From NCBI GenBank assembly GCA_040901765.1, contig JBBDYG010000124.1:1-64000 (forward strand): a stretch of DNA of 64,000 nt. Reading direction: 5' to 3'. A program made the position numbers and the translations under genes. Positions 25,515-34,092 of this stretch are shown here, piece after piece; the first letter of the stretch is position 1; every line of letters begins with the position of its first letter. This stretch comes from JBBDYG01 sp040901765. Its GTDB lineage: Bacteria > Planctomycetota > Planctomycetia > Pirellulales > Lacipirellulaceae. The notes under the pieces are model-generated. The model was given only the letters and a program-made list of their open reading frames with translations. It was not told where the DNA came from and did not search any database.

Positions 25515-27490
25515 GGCGGCCGCTGCAAGACGCCGATGAGAACCGCTACGAGCGGCCGGGCGAGCCGTGGATATGCGGTCTCGCGGCCGACGGTCCGCCG
25601 TGTCCCTTCGGACCAACTCTAGCGGGCCATTGCCCTGCCCTGGCGGACTGCATCCCCCTGGCTGAAGGCCGCGGCTGGCGGTGCAACCGCTCCGAGCTGC
25701 GCGGCGGAGTCTGTCCCGAAGGTCCGGATGTCGATGGCAAGTGTTGTCACCGCCATCACTGCACGCCAGTGCGCAGCCTGCGATTGCGGCGCAAACGGTT
25801 CGTAATTGGAACGACGCTCTTCACGTCAGGTCTATTATTAGTCGCTCTCGCCAGCGGCTGGCGCAGTGAAGCAATCGTCCCAGGGCCGCTCACTCGGCAT
25901 CATGCGCAGATCATAGGGCGGGCTGATCAAAACAATCGCTGTGACGCCTGTCATCCGGCGGCGAGCGAATCGCCGTTGGAATGGGCTCTCGCGGCCACAT
26001 GGGGTCGAGCCGGCGGGATCGACCAAACCGCGCTCTGCATGAATTGTCACGAAGACCTCGCACCGGTGGACCTCGCGCGGCTGCCTCACAACGTTCCGCC
26101 CGATCACCTAGCTACACTGACGCGAGTGCATGGTGGCGCTAACCCCATCGCCGCGAGGGCGCACGCCGACGACAAGAAACTAGCGTGTGCGGTCTGCCAT
26201 CAAGAACATCATGGCGCGGAACATGACCTTGCCGCACTTACCGATGCTCAGTGCCAGACGTGCCATCAGCAACAATATGCAAGCTTTGCGAGTGATCATC
26301 TCGACTTTGGGGCGTGGCCTTACCAGCGGACCGAGCAAATCGCGTTCGACCACGTAGCGCATGCCGCAAAGCATTTTCCAGCGGAGTCCGCTAAATTCGC
26401 TTGCCAACAATGCCATGTCGATGACGCGACGGGCGACGTGAAGTTGCTCGTGCATTTTGACCAGGCGTGCGCCTCGTGCCACGACAAGAATATTGGCGCA
26501 AGCATCGCGGAGGGAATTGCCGTACTTGCCGTGCCGACGCTTGATGTGGAAGTGCTGCCCGATGCGGGACGCGATCTAGACCCGTGGCCCGAACGAGCGA
26601 CTGGCGATTTCGATGGCGAGTTGCCGGCCGTAATGCAAGTGCTTCTTGCTGCCGACCCGGCCGTAGCCACGGCAATGGCCAACCTGGGGGAAGGATTCAC
26701 GCTGGCCGATGTCGATCCGGACGATCCGCAGCAAGTAGCCGCGGCGGCGGAAATCGGACGCGGGACGAAGCAATTGTTGGAGGCTTTGTCAACAGATGGC
26801 CATGCAACGCTTCACGAACGGCTCCCGAAATCGTCATCCGATCAGTTACATGCGCTCGCGGGCCAGTTGCCGATCGACACGCTTGCCGCCGCACGCGAGC
26901 AGTGGTTCGCTAAGCCACAAGCGGTGGAGAGGGCAACGGCGGCGGAGTTGGCCAAGCTAGCGGCGGGAGGTGGATGGTTTCGAGATGATCGTTCAATGAC
27001 GATTCGCTACCAGCCGACCGGCCACGCCGATCCGTGGCTGCGGGCTTGGCTCGATCTGGCGGTCCGAATCGAGAACCAGCAACTGCGCGCAGTGCTGCTC
27101 GATGATTTGGGCCAGCCGAATTCACCTGGCACCTGTCTGTCATGCCATCAATTGCAAGATGGTGGCCGGGCTATTGCCTGGCGCGGCTTCGACCGGCGGC
27201 ATGAGCCGCGTTCGTTCACGAAGTTCTCGCACCGCCCGCACGTGCTGCAACCGGAGCTAGCCAACTGCTCGCATTGCCATACCCTCAATATTCCCGAAAG
27301 CAACCCGGCGACGCTGGTTGCAGTCTCGTCCACGCTCAGTCCGCACGACTTCCTGCCGATCGGCAAACAAGCCTGCGCGACCTGCCACACCCCCACAGCC
27401 GCGGGCGACGCGTGCATCCAGTGCCACCGGTATCATGTCGAACTGAAAGCTTTTGATGGAACTGGCTTTTCGCCAGAAGTTAACCGCTGA
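25511..27490 (+). CDS. decahaem cytochrome c with Cys-rich cytoplasmic head
   Basis: This 659-residue protein contains ten CxxCH motifs after a single membrane helix at about 97-116: CDACH, CMNCH, CAVCH, CQTCH, CQQCH, CASCH, CLSCH, CSHCH, CATCH and CIQCH. Before the helix, residues 20-90 hold nine cysteines, which could bind an iron-sulfur or zinc centre on the cytoplasmic side. A haem-free stretch spans about 340-520. It is coupled by ATGA to the cytochrome b gene, so the two likely form a complex bridging membrane and periplasm. Confidence 0.88.
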   Translation: MRRPLQDADENRYERPGEPWICGLAADGPPCPFGPTLAGHCPALADCIPLAEGRGWRCNRSELRGGVCPEGPDVDGKCCHRHHCTPVRSLRLRRKRFVIGTTLFTSGLLLVALASGWRSEAIVPGPLTRHHAQIIGRADQNNRCDACHPAASESPLEWALAATWGRAGGIDQTALCMNCHEDLAPVDLARLPHNVPPDHLATLTRVHGGANPIAARAHADDKKLACAVCHQEHHGAEHDLAALTDAQCQTCHQQQYASFASDHLDFGAWPYQRTEQIAFDHVAHAAKHFPAESAKFACQQCHVDDATGDVKLLVHFDQACASCHDKNIGASIAEGIAVLAVPTLDVEVLPDAGRDLDPWPERATGDFDGELPAVMQVLLAADPAVATAMANLGEGFTLADVDPDDPQQVAAAAEIGRGTKQLLEALSTDGHATLHERLPKSSSDQLHALAGQLPIDTLAAAREQWFAKPQAVERATAAELAKLAAGGGWFRDDRSMTIRYQPTGHADPWLRAWLDLAVRIENQQLRAVLLDDLGQPNSPGTCLSCHQLQDGGRAIAWRGFDRRHEPRSFTKFSHRPHVLQPELANCSHCHTLNIPESNPATLVAVSSTLSPHDFLPIGKQACATCHTPTAAGDACIQCHRYHVELKAFDGTGFSPEVNR

Positions 27491-27567
27491 TGAACGCTAA
27501 TGGGCGCTAATTACAGTCACTTGATATGCGGTTTATTAGCGTCCATCAGCGTTTATTAGCGGTTGCT
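27479..27567. terminator. long hairpin between convergent genes
   Basis: AACCGCTGATGAACGCTAAT and ATTAGCGTCCATCAGCG with TTATTAGCGGTT form an imperfect stem spanning the 78 bases between the convergent decahaem and beta-barrel genes. The decahaem stop codon lies in the left arm. The position suits a bidirectional terminator, though neither side has a strong T-run. Confidence 0.5.
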
Positions 27568-27568
27568 C

Positions 27569-29371
27569 CTAAAACTTCCAGCGGAATTCAATTCTTGCGC
27601 CGGAGATGTCGCGGGAGTCGTCAAGCCAGCCGTGCATGGCGTCGGCGCGGATGAGATGGGCGTTGGTGAGGGGAATTTGATATCGCAAGCCGACGCCGTA
27701 TTGATTGCCTGGCGCGTTGCGGCCGGCTTCGTCGCCCATGACCTGCAGCACAGCGGTCTCGACGATGAGCTGATGATCAAAGTCGGGTCCAAGCAGGTCG
27801 AGGCCCATCGCGGCGCCGTAAGTTTCGTTGCCCGTGGCGTCGAGCGTGGGATAGCCGGTGAGTGCGTCGGACTGAAACAGGATGCCGGTGTTGAACAGCA
27901 CGCCGCCGAAGACGGCCGCGCGGGCCACGGGTTGCGGGTCGCCAAAGCCGGCGAAGAAGTTCACATAGGGCACTACATTATAGGGCCGCGGTGTGAGGAA
28001 CGAGTTTTCCATCAGCAGCAGCACGCCATTGGCGGTGCGATCTCCGCTGGGGCCGCTTTGGCCGGCGTTGGCGATCATGCGGACCGAGTTGGAAACCAAA
28101 TTCAAATATCGCCGCGTGTACGATACGCCGACATTGTGATAACTGCGGCCCAAACCGCGAGTATCATCGACGAAGGCATAGCCCGTTTCAAAGTACCCGC
28201 CGCGAGCCTCAATGAAGGAAGTAATGCCCGCCAGCGATCCCGCCCCGGCATCACTGGGCAGGGCGTCGGTCGAAATCTCGTCGAAGCCTGCGAAGAAAGT
28301 TACGTCGTAGTTCGAGAGATCGAGCCGCGGGCTGTTGCGGGCGGTCGTCGAGACGGCGAAGCCGACAATCGTGTCCTGCATCCAGATGCCGTTCTGAAAC
28401 AGCAGCGGCACGAGGCCCACGGCAAACGGCAGATCAAACGGCGCGTAGCTGCCCTCCATGCCGCCAAGGATTTGGCCGAAGTCGCCTTCAAAAAACAGCG
28501 CGTCGGTGCCAGGATCGAAGAAGTCCAGTTCCTCCACGAACTGGCCATCCTGAAACCGCATGAACTCATTGCCTTGCTGAAAGGGACTGATAAAGGCATG
28601 GACTCGCTCCGTGGCGGTGATCCAGTAGTCCAATTCCAGGTTGAGACGTGTGGCGACGACCATGCTTTCGTCGGTGACATTCTCGTTGTTCGCGGCGCCA
28701 ACTCGCCAATCGCCATAGACGTAAAACTTCTGCTGGACGAGATTGGTTGGCCCGAAGCAGTCTTGCGGCGGTGGCATGGGGCCATTGCCGTAGAAGGGCA
28801 GGCCCCACTCGATCCACGCAAGCTGCACGGGGTTGAGATACTTCCCGCCGTAGATCGATTCCTCGGCGCAGGAATAGGCGGGCAGGCCGTCGTAGCATGG
28901 ATCAGCGCTAAAGTCGCCGGCGTGATAGCCCGTCACCATCGCACATGGATCGGTGCATGGCGGCGCGTGCGCGGCGTGGTCCGCGGGGAGCGGTGCATCG
29001 CCGTAGGGCGTCCAACAGTCGTTCGTTGGGCCGGTGGCCGGCAGCGCCGGCGGGGGGAAAATGCCGTACCGCAAGACGCCGGGCTTAAAGGACGAATCGG
29101 TGCAGCCGTCCCAAGCGACGCGGATGGGCGGCGGGGCGAAGGGCGCAGGTTGTTGGGCGGAGGCCAGCGAAAGCAAGAAGGCGGAGATTGCAAATTGAAA
29201 AATAGTAATTGCAAATTGAAAATTGAAGAATAACTGCCGCCGACCACTCTTTAATTTGCAATTTGCAATTACTATTTTGCAATTTGGAATTGGCACTTGA
29301 GCGCGCCCCCACCCCGGCCCTCCCCCTCGGGGGGAGGGAGCCTGCGCCGAGTTGTGCTTGTTACTACGCAT
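27569..29371 (-). CDS. outer-membrane beta-barrel protein
   Basis: This 600-residue protein has a hydrophobic export segment at about residues 46-72 ending LLSLASAQ. A Cys/Pro-rich stretch follows (TDSSFKPG, PPCTDPCAM), then repeated aromatic beta strands, and it terminates in ARIEFRWKF, the C-terminal Phe used by barrel assembly. The only Met before the export segment is at 29371. That makes the first 65 residues a translation of repeat DNA (APSPRGGG, then FNFQFAITIFQFAIS). The real start may be non-ATG. It ends opposite the cytochrome cluster. Confidence 0.7.
   Translation of the reverse strand: MRSNKHNSAQAPSPRGGGPGWGRAQVPIPNCKIVIANCKLKSGRRQLFFNFQFAITIFQFAISAFLLSLASAQQPAPFAPPPIRVAWDGCTDSSFKPGVLRYGIFPPPALPATGPTNDCWTPYGDAPLPADHAAHAPPCTDPCAMVTGYHAGDFSADPCYDGLPAYSCAEESIYGGKYLNPVQLAWIEWGLPFYGNGPMPPPQDCFGPTNLVQQKFYVYGDWRVGAANNENVTDESMVVATRLNLELDYWITATERVHAFISPFQQGNEFMRFQDGQFVEELDFFDPGTDALFFEGDFGQILGGMEGSYAPFDLPFAVGLVPLLFQNGIWMQDTIVGFAVSTTARNSPRLDLSNYDVTFFAGFDEISTDALPSDAGAGSLAGITSFIEARGGYFETGYAFVDDTRGLGRSYHNVGVSYTRRYLNLVSNSVRMIANAGQSGPSGDRTANGVLLLMENSFLTPRPYNVVPYVNFFAGFGDPQPVARAAVFGGVLFNTGILFQSDALTGYPTLDATGNETYGAAMGLDLLGPDFDHQLIVETAVLQVMGDEAGRNAPGNQYGVGLRYQIPLTNAHLIRADAMHGWLDDSRDISGARIEFRWKF
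29180..29300. repeat. AT-rich CAATTTGCAATT repeat tract
   Basis: Imperfect direct and inverted copies of CAATTTGCAATT alternate with TACTATTTT, in a window otherwise near 60 percent GC. On the minus strand the left part is translated as the signal peptide of the beta-barrel protein. The two halves, centred near 29240, are inverted copies and could form a long stem. Confidence 0.8.
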
Positions 29372-29378
29372 ACGTTCG

Positions 29379-31862
29379 CTATCGCACGAAAAACTCGACC
29401 GAGCAGGGATGGACGTCGATCACACCTTCGTTCATGGCCCGTTGCATTTCGACCGTCGCTTCGCAGAACCGCATGAAGTAGATCGGTTCGTTGCGGCTGC
29501 GGAGGCGGAACGTGAGCCGGTACGGTCCCGGCTGCGTAAGCAAATGCCCTGGCACCTTGTACGTGGCGCGGCGTGAACCTAAGGGCGCGAGTGAGCGGCT
29601 TTCCATGCGAATGAATGGTGGATGATTCAGCACGCTAATCGGCAGCGTGCCCGGCCGCAGGAATGGCAGTTGATCGATATCGACGTTCACCGGCAGCGGA
29701 AACTCGCGGTCCGTTCCGACTGCGCCGGTAATCAGGAACATCGTCTGCAAGTTGAAAAGCTGCCAGTCGTATGGCACGTGCTTTTGGCGAACCCCTTCGG
29801 AGTGGATGTCGGCCAAATCGCCGTAGGCGTCGGTGTAGCCGGTCTCCCACAGCCGCTGCCCGTTGGGACCGATGAGCGCGACGTTGGCCCACAACTGCGG
29901 CTGCGCGCCGAGCGACGCGGTGAGGATATTGTGCCCTTCGTTTTTATTCGTGACGACGTAGTGGAAGTGGAGATCGGTTCCCGCACACGGATCGCGCTTG
30001 AAGAATGGTCCCTCGACGTGCGTGCCGTTCTCCATCACGGTGCGGCGAATGTCGGTCTTGGCAGTGAGCCGCTTTTGGTTGTCGTCGATGATCTCACGGG
30101 CATCGTACCGATCATCTGCCTCGGCCCATGCGGGCGGGAAAGCAACGTTGATTTTTCCGTCGGCGACGGCGTCTTCAAAGTCATCGGTGCCCCAGCCGCC
30201 GCGCCAATCGAATAGGAGCCATTCTTGAATCGTCCAGCGATTCCCATCCTTGTGGAACGGAAAGATTCCGGGGTGGGCGATGGAGTAGCCGGGGCCGTAG
30301 AAAATGTGATTCGCGTGCTTGCGGTGTTCGTTGACCGACTTGCCGCCGACTTCGGCGATCGAGCAGACCTCGTAGCCGGACGGAATTCCCGGCACGCGGC
30401 CCATGTGGCAATCTTGGCAGGAGATGCCCTTCTTGCACGCCGGCGATTTGCGGTACTGCTCCCAGACCACTTCGAGCTTGATGCCGGGGTGGACCGCAAC
30501 CTGGTGACAGCTCGAACAATACTCCGGTTTTGAGAGTTGGTCGAAATAAATCCCCTCGAGATGGATCGCCTGGCCGGGGCCTTTGTCGTCGGGCGACGTT
30601 TTTACTTTGAAGTTATCCTTTTCGGCGATTGCCTTCGCGACGCCGTCGCCGCCAATCGATCCCATTACCGGTGCGTAGATGTCGCCCGGTTCGATGCGGC
30701 GCTCGCCGTTGGTCTTGCCGTAGCGGTACTGCACGCGGTGGCAGGCGATGCAGGTAATTCCCTCGCGGGCGACTTCGGGCATGTCCCAAATCGGCGTGTC
30801 GCGGCTTTGGCACATCGCCACGGCGACTGGCGCGTGGCAGCGCAAGCAGAAGTAGCCGACCGTGCCTTGGCTGATGTCGTTGATCTTCTGTTCGAATTTA
30901 TGAAACATGGGCGAGACCATCGCATAAGCGTGGCTCGACACGGCCCACTCTTCGTAGATTTTTTTGTGACACTCGCCGCATTGCCGCGCGGAAGGGTAGC
31001 AGTTCTTGGCGAACAACTCGAGATGCGGATCGACGGCCTGCTCCCTCCCCCCGAGGGGGAGGGGATCTGAGCCGCGTCCGTGCGGCATGAGTGGCAGACT
31101 CGGCGGCGCAAACACTTCGCTCCGCGGCAGTTCCTCCGCCGTAGCCGGCGACCTACGGTCGCCGACGTCCACGTTCTCCATGCCAACCGCGCTCGGCGGC
31201 AGCGCTTTCGAAGGTGGCTCGATCGGCAGCGCTTCCAAGGGTGGCTCGTCCGGCAGCGCCTGCGATGGCGACTGTTCGGCCGGTTGTGATTCGACGGCGG
31301 GCAGCCCTTGCGACGGGGCTGCGACCGGTGCTTCGTTCTCTGGCTCCGGCGCGGCAGGCGCTGTTTGGTTAAGCTTCGCTTCATCACCTGGCAAGAACCA
31401 CTTCTCTGGCGGCACGAGCCATTTCTTGGAGCTGGTTTGGGCAGAGGTAGTTGCCGCCACGGTGCGAATCGCCGGGCCGCCGTACCAATCCGCTTCCCAC
31501 GGTTCGGGTGCCGTCTTCGAATTTCCCTGACCCCCGACCCCGGGCCCCTGTCCCCTTTCCACAAACTCCTGGGCAGGCATGTCGGCAATGACAGGGCAGA
31601 CGCGCGCCAACTCGGCGTGGAGGTCGCGGAGGGACTGCGGCTTAGGAACTGGGGGCTGGGGGCTGGGGGCTATGGCTCGCACGTGGGCCAGTTTCTCCGA
31701 AACTGGCAATTCCGAGTCTCGGAGAGACTCGGCCACATGGGCGTCGCGCAGCGCGAGTTGGCCGGCGCGTAGCGCAAGCGCAACGCAAGCGAGCGAGAGG
31801 CACACGAGGCAAAGTCGGCGGGCGGGTGAGAGGCGGCCCTTTGCGGGTCGTCGTACGGTCAT
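29379..31862 (-). CDS. pentahaem cytochrome c with repeat-derived linker
   Basis: This 827-residue protein has a signal-anchor at about residues 15-38. A Pro-rich linker spans 40-330. Five CxxCH sites follow: CGECH, CLRCH, CIACH, CSSCH and CQDCH, with family features QCGECHKKIYEEW and HANHIFYGPG. The haem-free C-terminal part is beta-rich. It ends eight bases before the beta-barrel gene start, so the two are probably one operon. Much of the linker is translated repeat DNA. I use Met 31862, though the frame opens at 32000. It is probably a periplasmic or surface electron carrier. Confidence 0.85.
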   Translation of the reverse strand: MTVRRPAKGRLSPARRLCLVCLSLACVALALRAGQLALRDAHVAESLRDSELPVSEKLAHVRAIAPSPQPPVPKPQSLRDLHAELARVCPVIADMPAQEFVERGQGPGVGGQGNSKTAPEPWEADWYGGPAIRTVAATTSAQTSSKKWLVPPEKWFLPGDEAKLNQTAPAAPEPENEAPVAAPSQGLPAVESQPAEQSPSQALPDEPPLEALPIEPPSKALPPSAVGMENVDVGDRRSPATAEELPRSEVFAPPSLPLMPHGRGSDPLPLGGREQAVDPHLELFAKNCYPSARQCGECHKKIYEEWAVSSHAYAMVSPMFHKFEQKINDISQGTVGYFCLRCHAPVAVAMCQSRDTPIWDMPEVAREGITCIACHRVQYRYGKTNGERRIEPGDIYAPVMGSIGGDGVAKAIAEKDNFKVKTSPDDKGPGQAIHLEGIYFDQLSKPEYCSSCHQVAVHPGIKLEVVWEQYRKSPACKKGISCQDCHMGRVPGIPSGYEVCSIAEVGGKSVNEHRKHANHIFYGPGYSIAHPGIFPFHKDGNRWTIQEWLLFDWRGGWGTDDFEDAVADGKINVAFPPAWAEADDRYDAREIIDDNQKRLTAKTDIRRTVMENGTHVEGPFFKRDPCAGTDLHFHYVVTNKNEGHNILTASLGAQPQLWANVALIGPNGQRLWETGYTDAYGDLADIHSEGVRQKHVPYDWQLFNLQTMFLITGAVGTDREFPLPVNVDIDQLPFLRPGTLPISVLNHPPFIRMESRSLAPLGSRRATYKVPGHLLTQPGPYRLTFRLRSRNEPIYFMRFCEATVEMQRAMNEGVIDVHPCSVEFFVR
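31680..31739 (-). repeat. double-hairpin repeat inside cytochrome gene
   Basis: Read on the coding strand, GAGTCTC-TCC-GAGACTC and CCAGTTTC-GGA-GAAACTGG form two hairpins between CATGTGG and CCCACGTG. It encodes residues 42-61, ending VSEKLAHV. Compared with the alaS copy, both stems carry paired changes (C-G against A-T, and A-T against C-G) that keep pairing. Confidence 0.85.
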
Positions 31863-32054
31863 CCGTGACCTGGGGCGCGGGGGTTCGATCTGAAGGCGCA
31901 CTATCTCCGTGATGTCATCGAGCCGTCGCCCACGGAACAATTGGTTTTTTCGTTGGCCGTGGAAAGGTCGCGGCAGGCGGAAAAGCTTGCCACGCGCCAT
32001 TCGCCGTCCGGTACTGGGACGGCCGTTTAGGCCGAAAACAAGTCACTTTTTTAG

Positions 32055-32106
32055 TTTGTGCCACTGTGCCACTGTGCCACGCTGCACGCGCGTCAAGTTG
32101 GCAAAA
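32055..32106. repeat. TTTGTGCCA hairpin repeat, copy 4
   Basis: TTTGTGCCACTGTGCCA faces GTCAAGTTGGCAAAA around a GCACGCGCG core. It is the reverse orientation of the 13285 copy and has one extra CACTGTGC unit. It lies upstream of the pentahaem cytochrome gene, in the gap 31863-32152, where I see no other gene. Confidence 0.7.
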
Positions 32107-32152
32107 TGAAAAAGCTTCTCGCAAACGCGCAAATGCAGGTTCCATCGCACCT

Positions 32153-33991
32153 TTATCTGCGGCGGCGGGCGCGGGTGAGCAGGCCGAGCAGCGCGAGGGC
32201 GGCGAGGACGACCGTCGAAGGCTCGGGAATCGGAAAGCCGGACACGAAAACTATTTGCGCGGCAGAACTACCGCTCGGCGAATTGGGATCGATAACGTTC
32301 ACGCCGGCAACAACAGAACTTGAGAAACTTGGCCTACCGTTCTCGAAGCTCCAAGTTCCCTGAGCGATCAACAATGGCACGCCCCAATCGGTCTGGGTTT
32401 GCGGAGCACCGAAGCCGCTAAGCCCTTCTTGAACGAAACTGCTATCGGTCTGTCCAAATCCGGCGATCAAGTGCGGCGTGAGGAGATCTTGACCTCCACG
32501 AACGGTATTGTCCGCGGGGTTATTCCCGGAGCGAAGCGCTGTGAAACCAGCGGGACCTTCTTCACCCTCGGCGTTTTCTGCAAACCCGACTCGCGGCGCG
32601 ATGTGCTGAAGCGTTTCCCAGTTGTCGAGTCCAAAAACGTACGAGCGGATTCCGGCATTGTCCTCTCCAACAGCATACATGGTGACTTCGTACGTTCCGC
32701 CTGGGGCAACGTTCAAGTCTATAAAGACTGTTGCTGGTCCGGTCGGCGGAGGCGGTAGTTCACTCACCTCGCCCGTTAATTGCAAATCGAAGGTCGGTTG
32801 ACCGGTCACGTTCGTGACAAACGAAACCGAACCGGGCGATGTCCCTGCCGTCGAGGTATCCATCGCGATTGTGAAATTCGACATCTCGCCATACGGGATG
32901 GAACTGGGAAACGAACCGGCAAGTGAATAACCGCCGGTGAACGTCGGCGCGCCGAGGACTAATTCGCCAAGACCAGGGTTCTTGATGGTAAAGGCCCGCT
33001 GCCGTATCTGGCCGACATACGCCGTACCTAAACTGACGCTGCTGCCGGAAGCGACGGACGATCCGGCATATACAACGTCGATGGCAGGCAGGCTCTGTTC
33101 TGGGCTCAATACGCGCCCCGTCAACTGAAGTTGGTACGTCGGCAGGCCGGAAACATTCGTTCCAAAAGTGAGCAACTCGTTGAATGTACCCGCTGTTGAC
33201 GCGTCGAGCGCGATGCCCAGATTTGCCGACTCTCCAGCGGCGATTGATGGGGGAAACGTATTGATGATCGAGAACGGACCGGTAATGTTAGGTGAATCGA
33301 GGAGCAGCAAGCTGTTCCCCGGATTTCGGATCGAGAAAAATCGCTCCGTCGAACCAGTGAACGGCACGGTGCCAAAATCGAAGCTGCTCCCTGACAGGTA
33401 CGAAACGCCGTTTCGCTGGACGTCGATCGCGGGAGACCCTCCCACAATGAAAATATCAGCGGCCATCGTTGGCGGTGGCGTCATAAACGTTGCCTCGCGG
33501 TAGACGTTGACGGAGGCATCGATAACGGTCGGCGGCGTGCCCGACCAGGTACCGGTCGCAATCTGCAGCGGGTAGCCCCAGGAGGATTGAGTTTGAGGAT
33601 TGCCGAAGTTGCTCAGTCCCTGTGCAGCGAAGCTGCTCGCCTCCTGTCCAAAACCGCGAATGATATGTGGGGTCGGAGTGGGAATATTGAGCTGGGCTGC
33701 ATGAACAAAGGACACGTTATCTGCTGATCGTATCTGCGTAAAACCAGCCGGGCCCTCCTTGAGAGCCGCATTCGTGGCGAACCCGAGCCGAGGAGAGGTA
33801 TGGGTGAGCGTAGCTATGTTGGCTAACTCAACGCCGTACGACGCAATTCCAAAATTGTCGCCCAGGCTCGAATCGAGATACAACTCGTACGTGCCGCCCG
33901 GATCGACCCGCAGATCGACGTTCACCGTCGCGGAGAAGGTTCGAGTAGCGAGAAACGTGCCAAGAACAACTGATAGAATCACCCGTCCCAT
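32153..33991 (-). CDS. PEP-CTERM protein with two repeated modules and choice-of-anchor-D-like domains
   Basis: This 612-residue exported protein starts after a GGGGGGAG ribosome site. A signal peptide (VILSVVLGTFLATRTFSA) precedes an N-terminal module with DNFGIASYGV, EGPAGFT, IRGFGQEASSF and WGYPLQIATGTW. Two HYDIN/ASPM-like segments follow (VPFTGSTERFFSIRNPG and QRAFTIKNPGLGELVLG). A second copy of the module comes next, and the C-terminal IPEPSTVVLAALALLGLL with a basic tail is the sorting signal recognised by exosortase. It is the last gene of a same-strand cluster. Confidence 0.9.
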   Translation of the reverse strand: MGRVILSVVLGTFLATRTFSATVNVDLRVDPGGTYELYLDSSLGDNFGIASYGVELANIATLTHTSPRLGFATNAALKEGPAGFTQIRSADNVSFVHAAQLNIPTPTPHIIRGFGQEASSFAAQGLSNFGNPQTQSSWGYPLQIATGTWSGTPPTVIDASVNVYREATFMTPPPTMAADIFIVGGSPAIDVQRNGVSYLSGSSFDFGTVPFTGSTERFFSIRNPGNSLLLLDSPNITGPFSIINTFPPSIAAGESANLGIALDASTAGTFNELLTFGTNVSGLPTYQLQLTGRVLSPEQSLPAIDVVYAGSSVASGSSVSLGTAYVGQIRQRAFTIKNPGLGELVLGAPTFTGGYSLAGSFPSSIPYGEMSNFTIAMDTSTAGTSPGSVSFVTNVTGQPTFDLQLTGEVSELPPPPTGPATVFIDLNVAPGGTYEVTMYAVGEDNAGIRSYVFGLDNWETLQHIAPRVGFAENAEGEEGPAGFTALRSGNNPADNTVRGGQDLLTPHLIAGFGQTDSSFVQEGLSGFGAPQTQTDWGVPLLIAQGTWSFENGRPSFSSSVVAGVNVIDPNSPSGSSAAQIVFVSGFPIPEPSTVVLAALALLGLLTRARRRR

Positions 33992-34092
33992 GCTGCTCCC
34001 CCCGCGTTGCGAAATCCTCGAGAATCCAACCCGCCTTCGAGTATACCGAATCGGCCCATCGCCGCAGCACCGCACACATGACTGTTTGATAG

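Noticed and set aside
24690..27490. Nitrate or nitrite reductase complex
   Set aside because: No molybdopterin subunit or NrfA-type CxxCK haem site is present; only carriers are visible.
27563..29233. 556-codon plus-strand open frame opposite the beta-barrel gene
   Set aside because: The minus-strand frame has a signal peptide and barrel features ending in Phe. The plus-strand protein has no consistent composition or motif.
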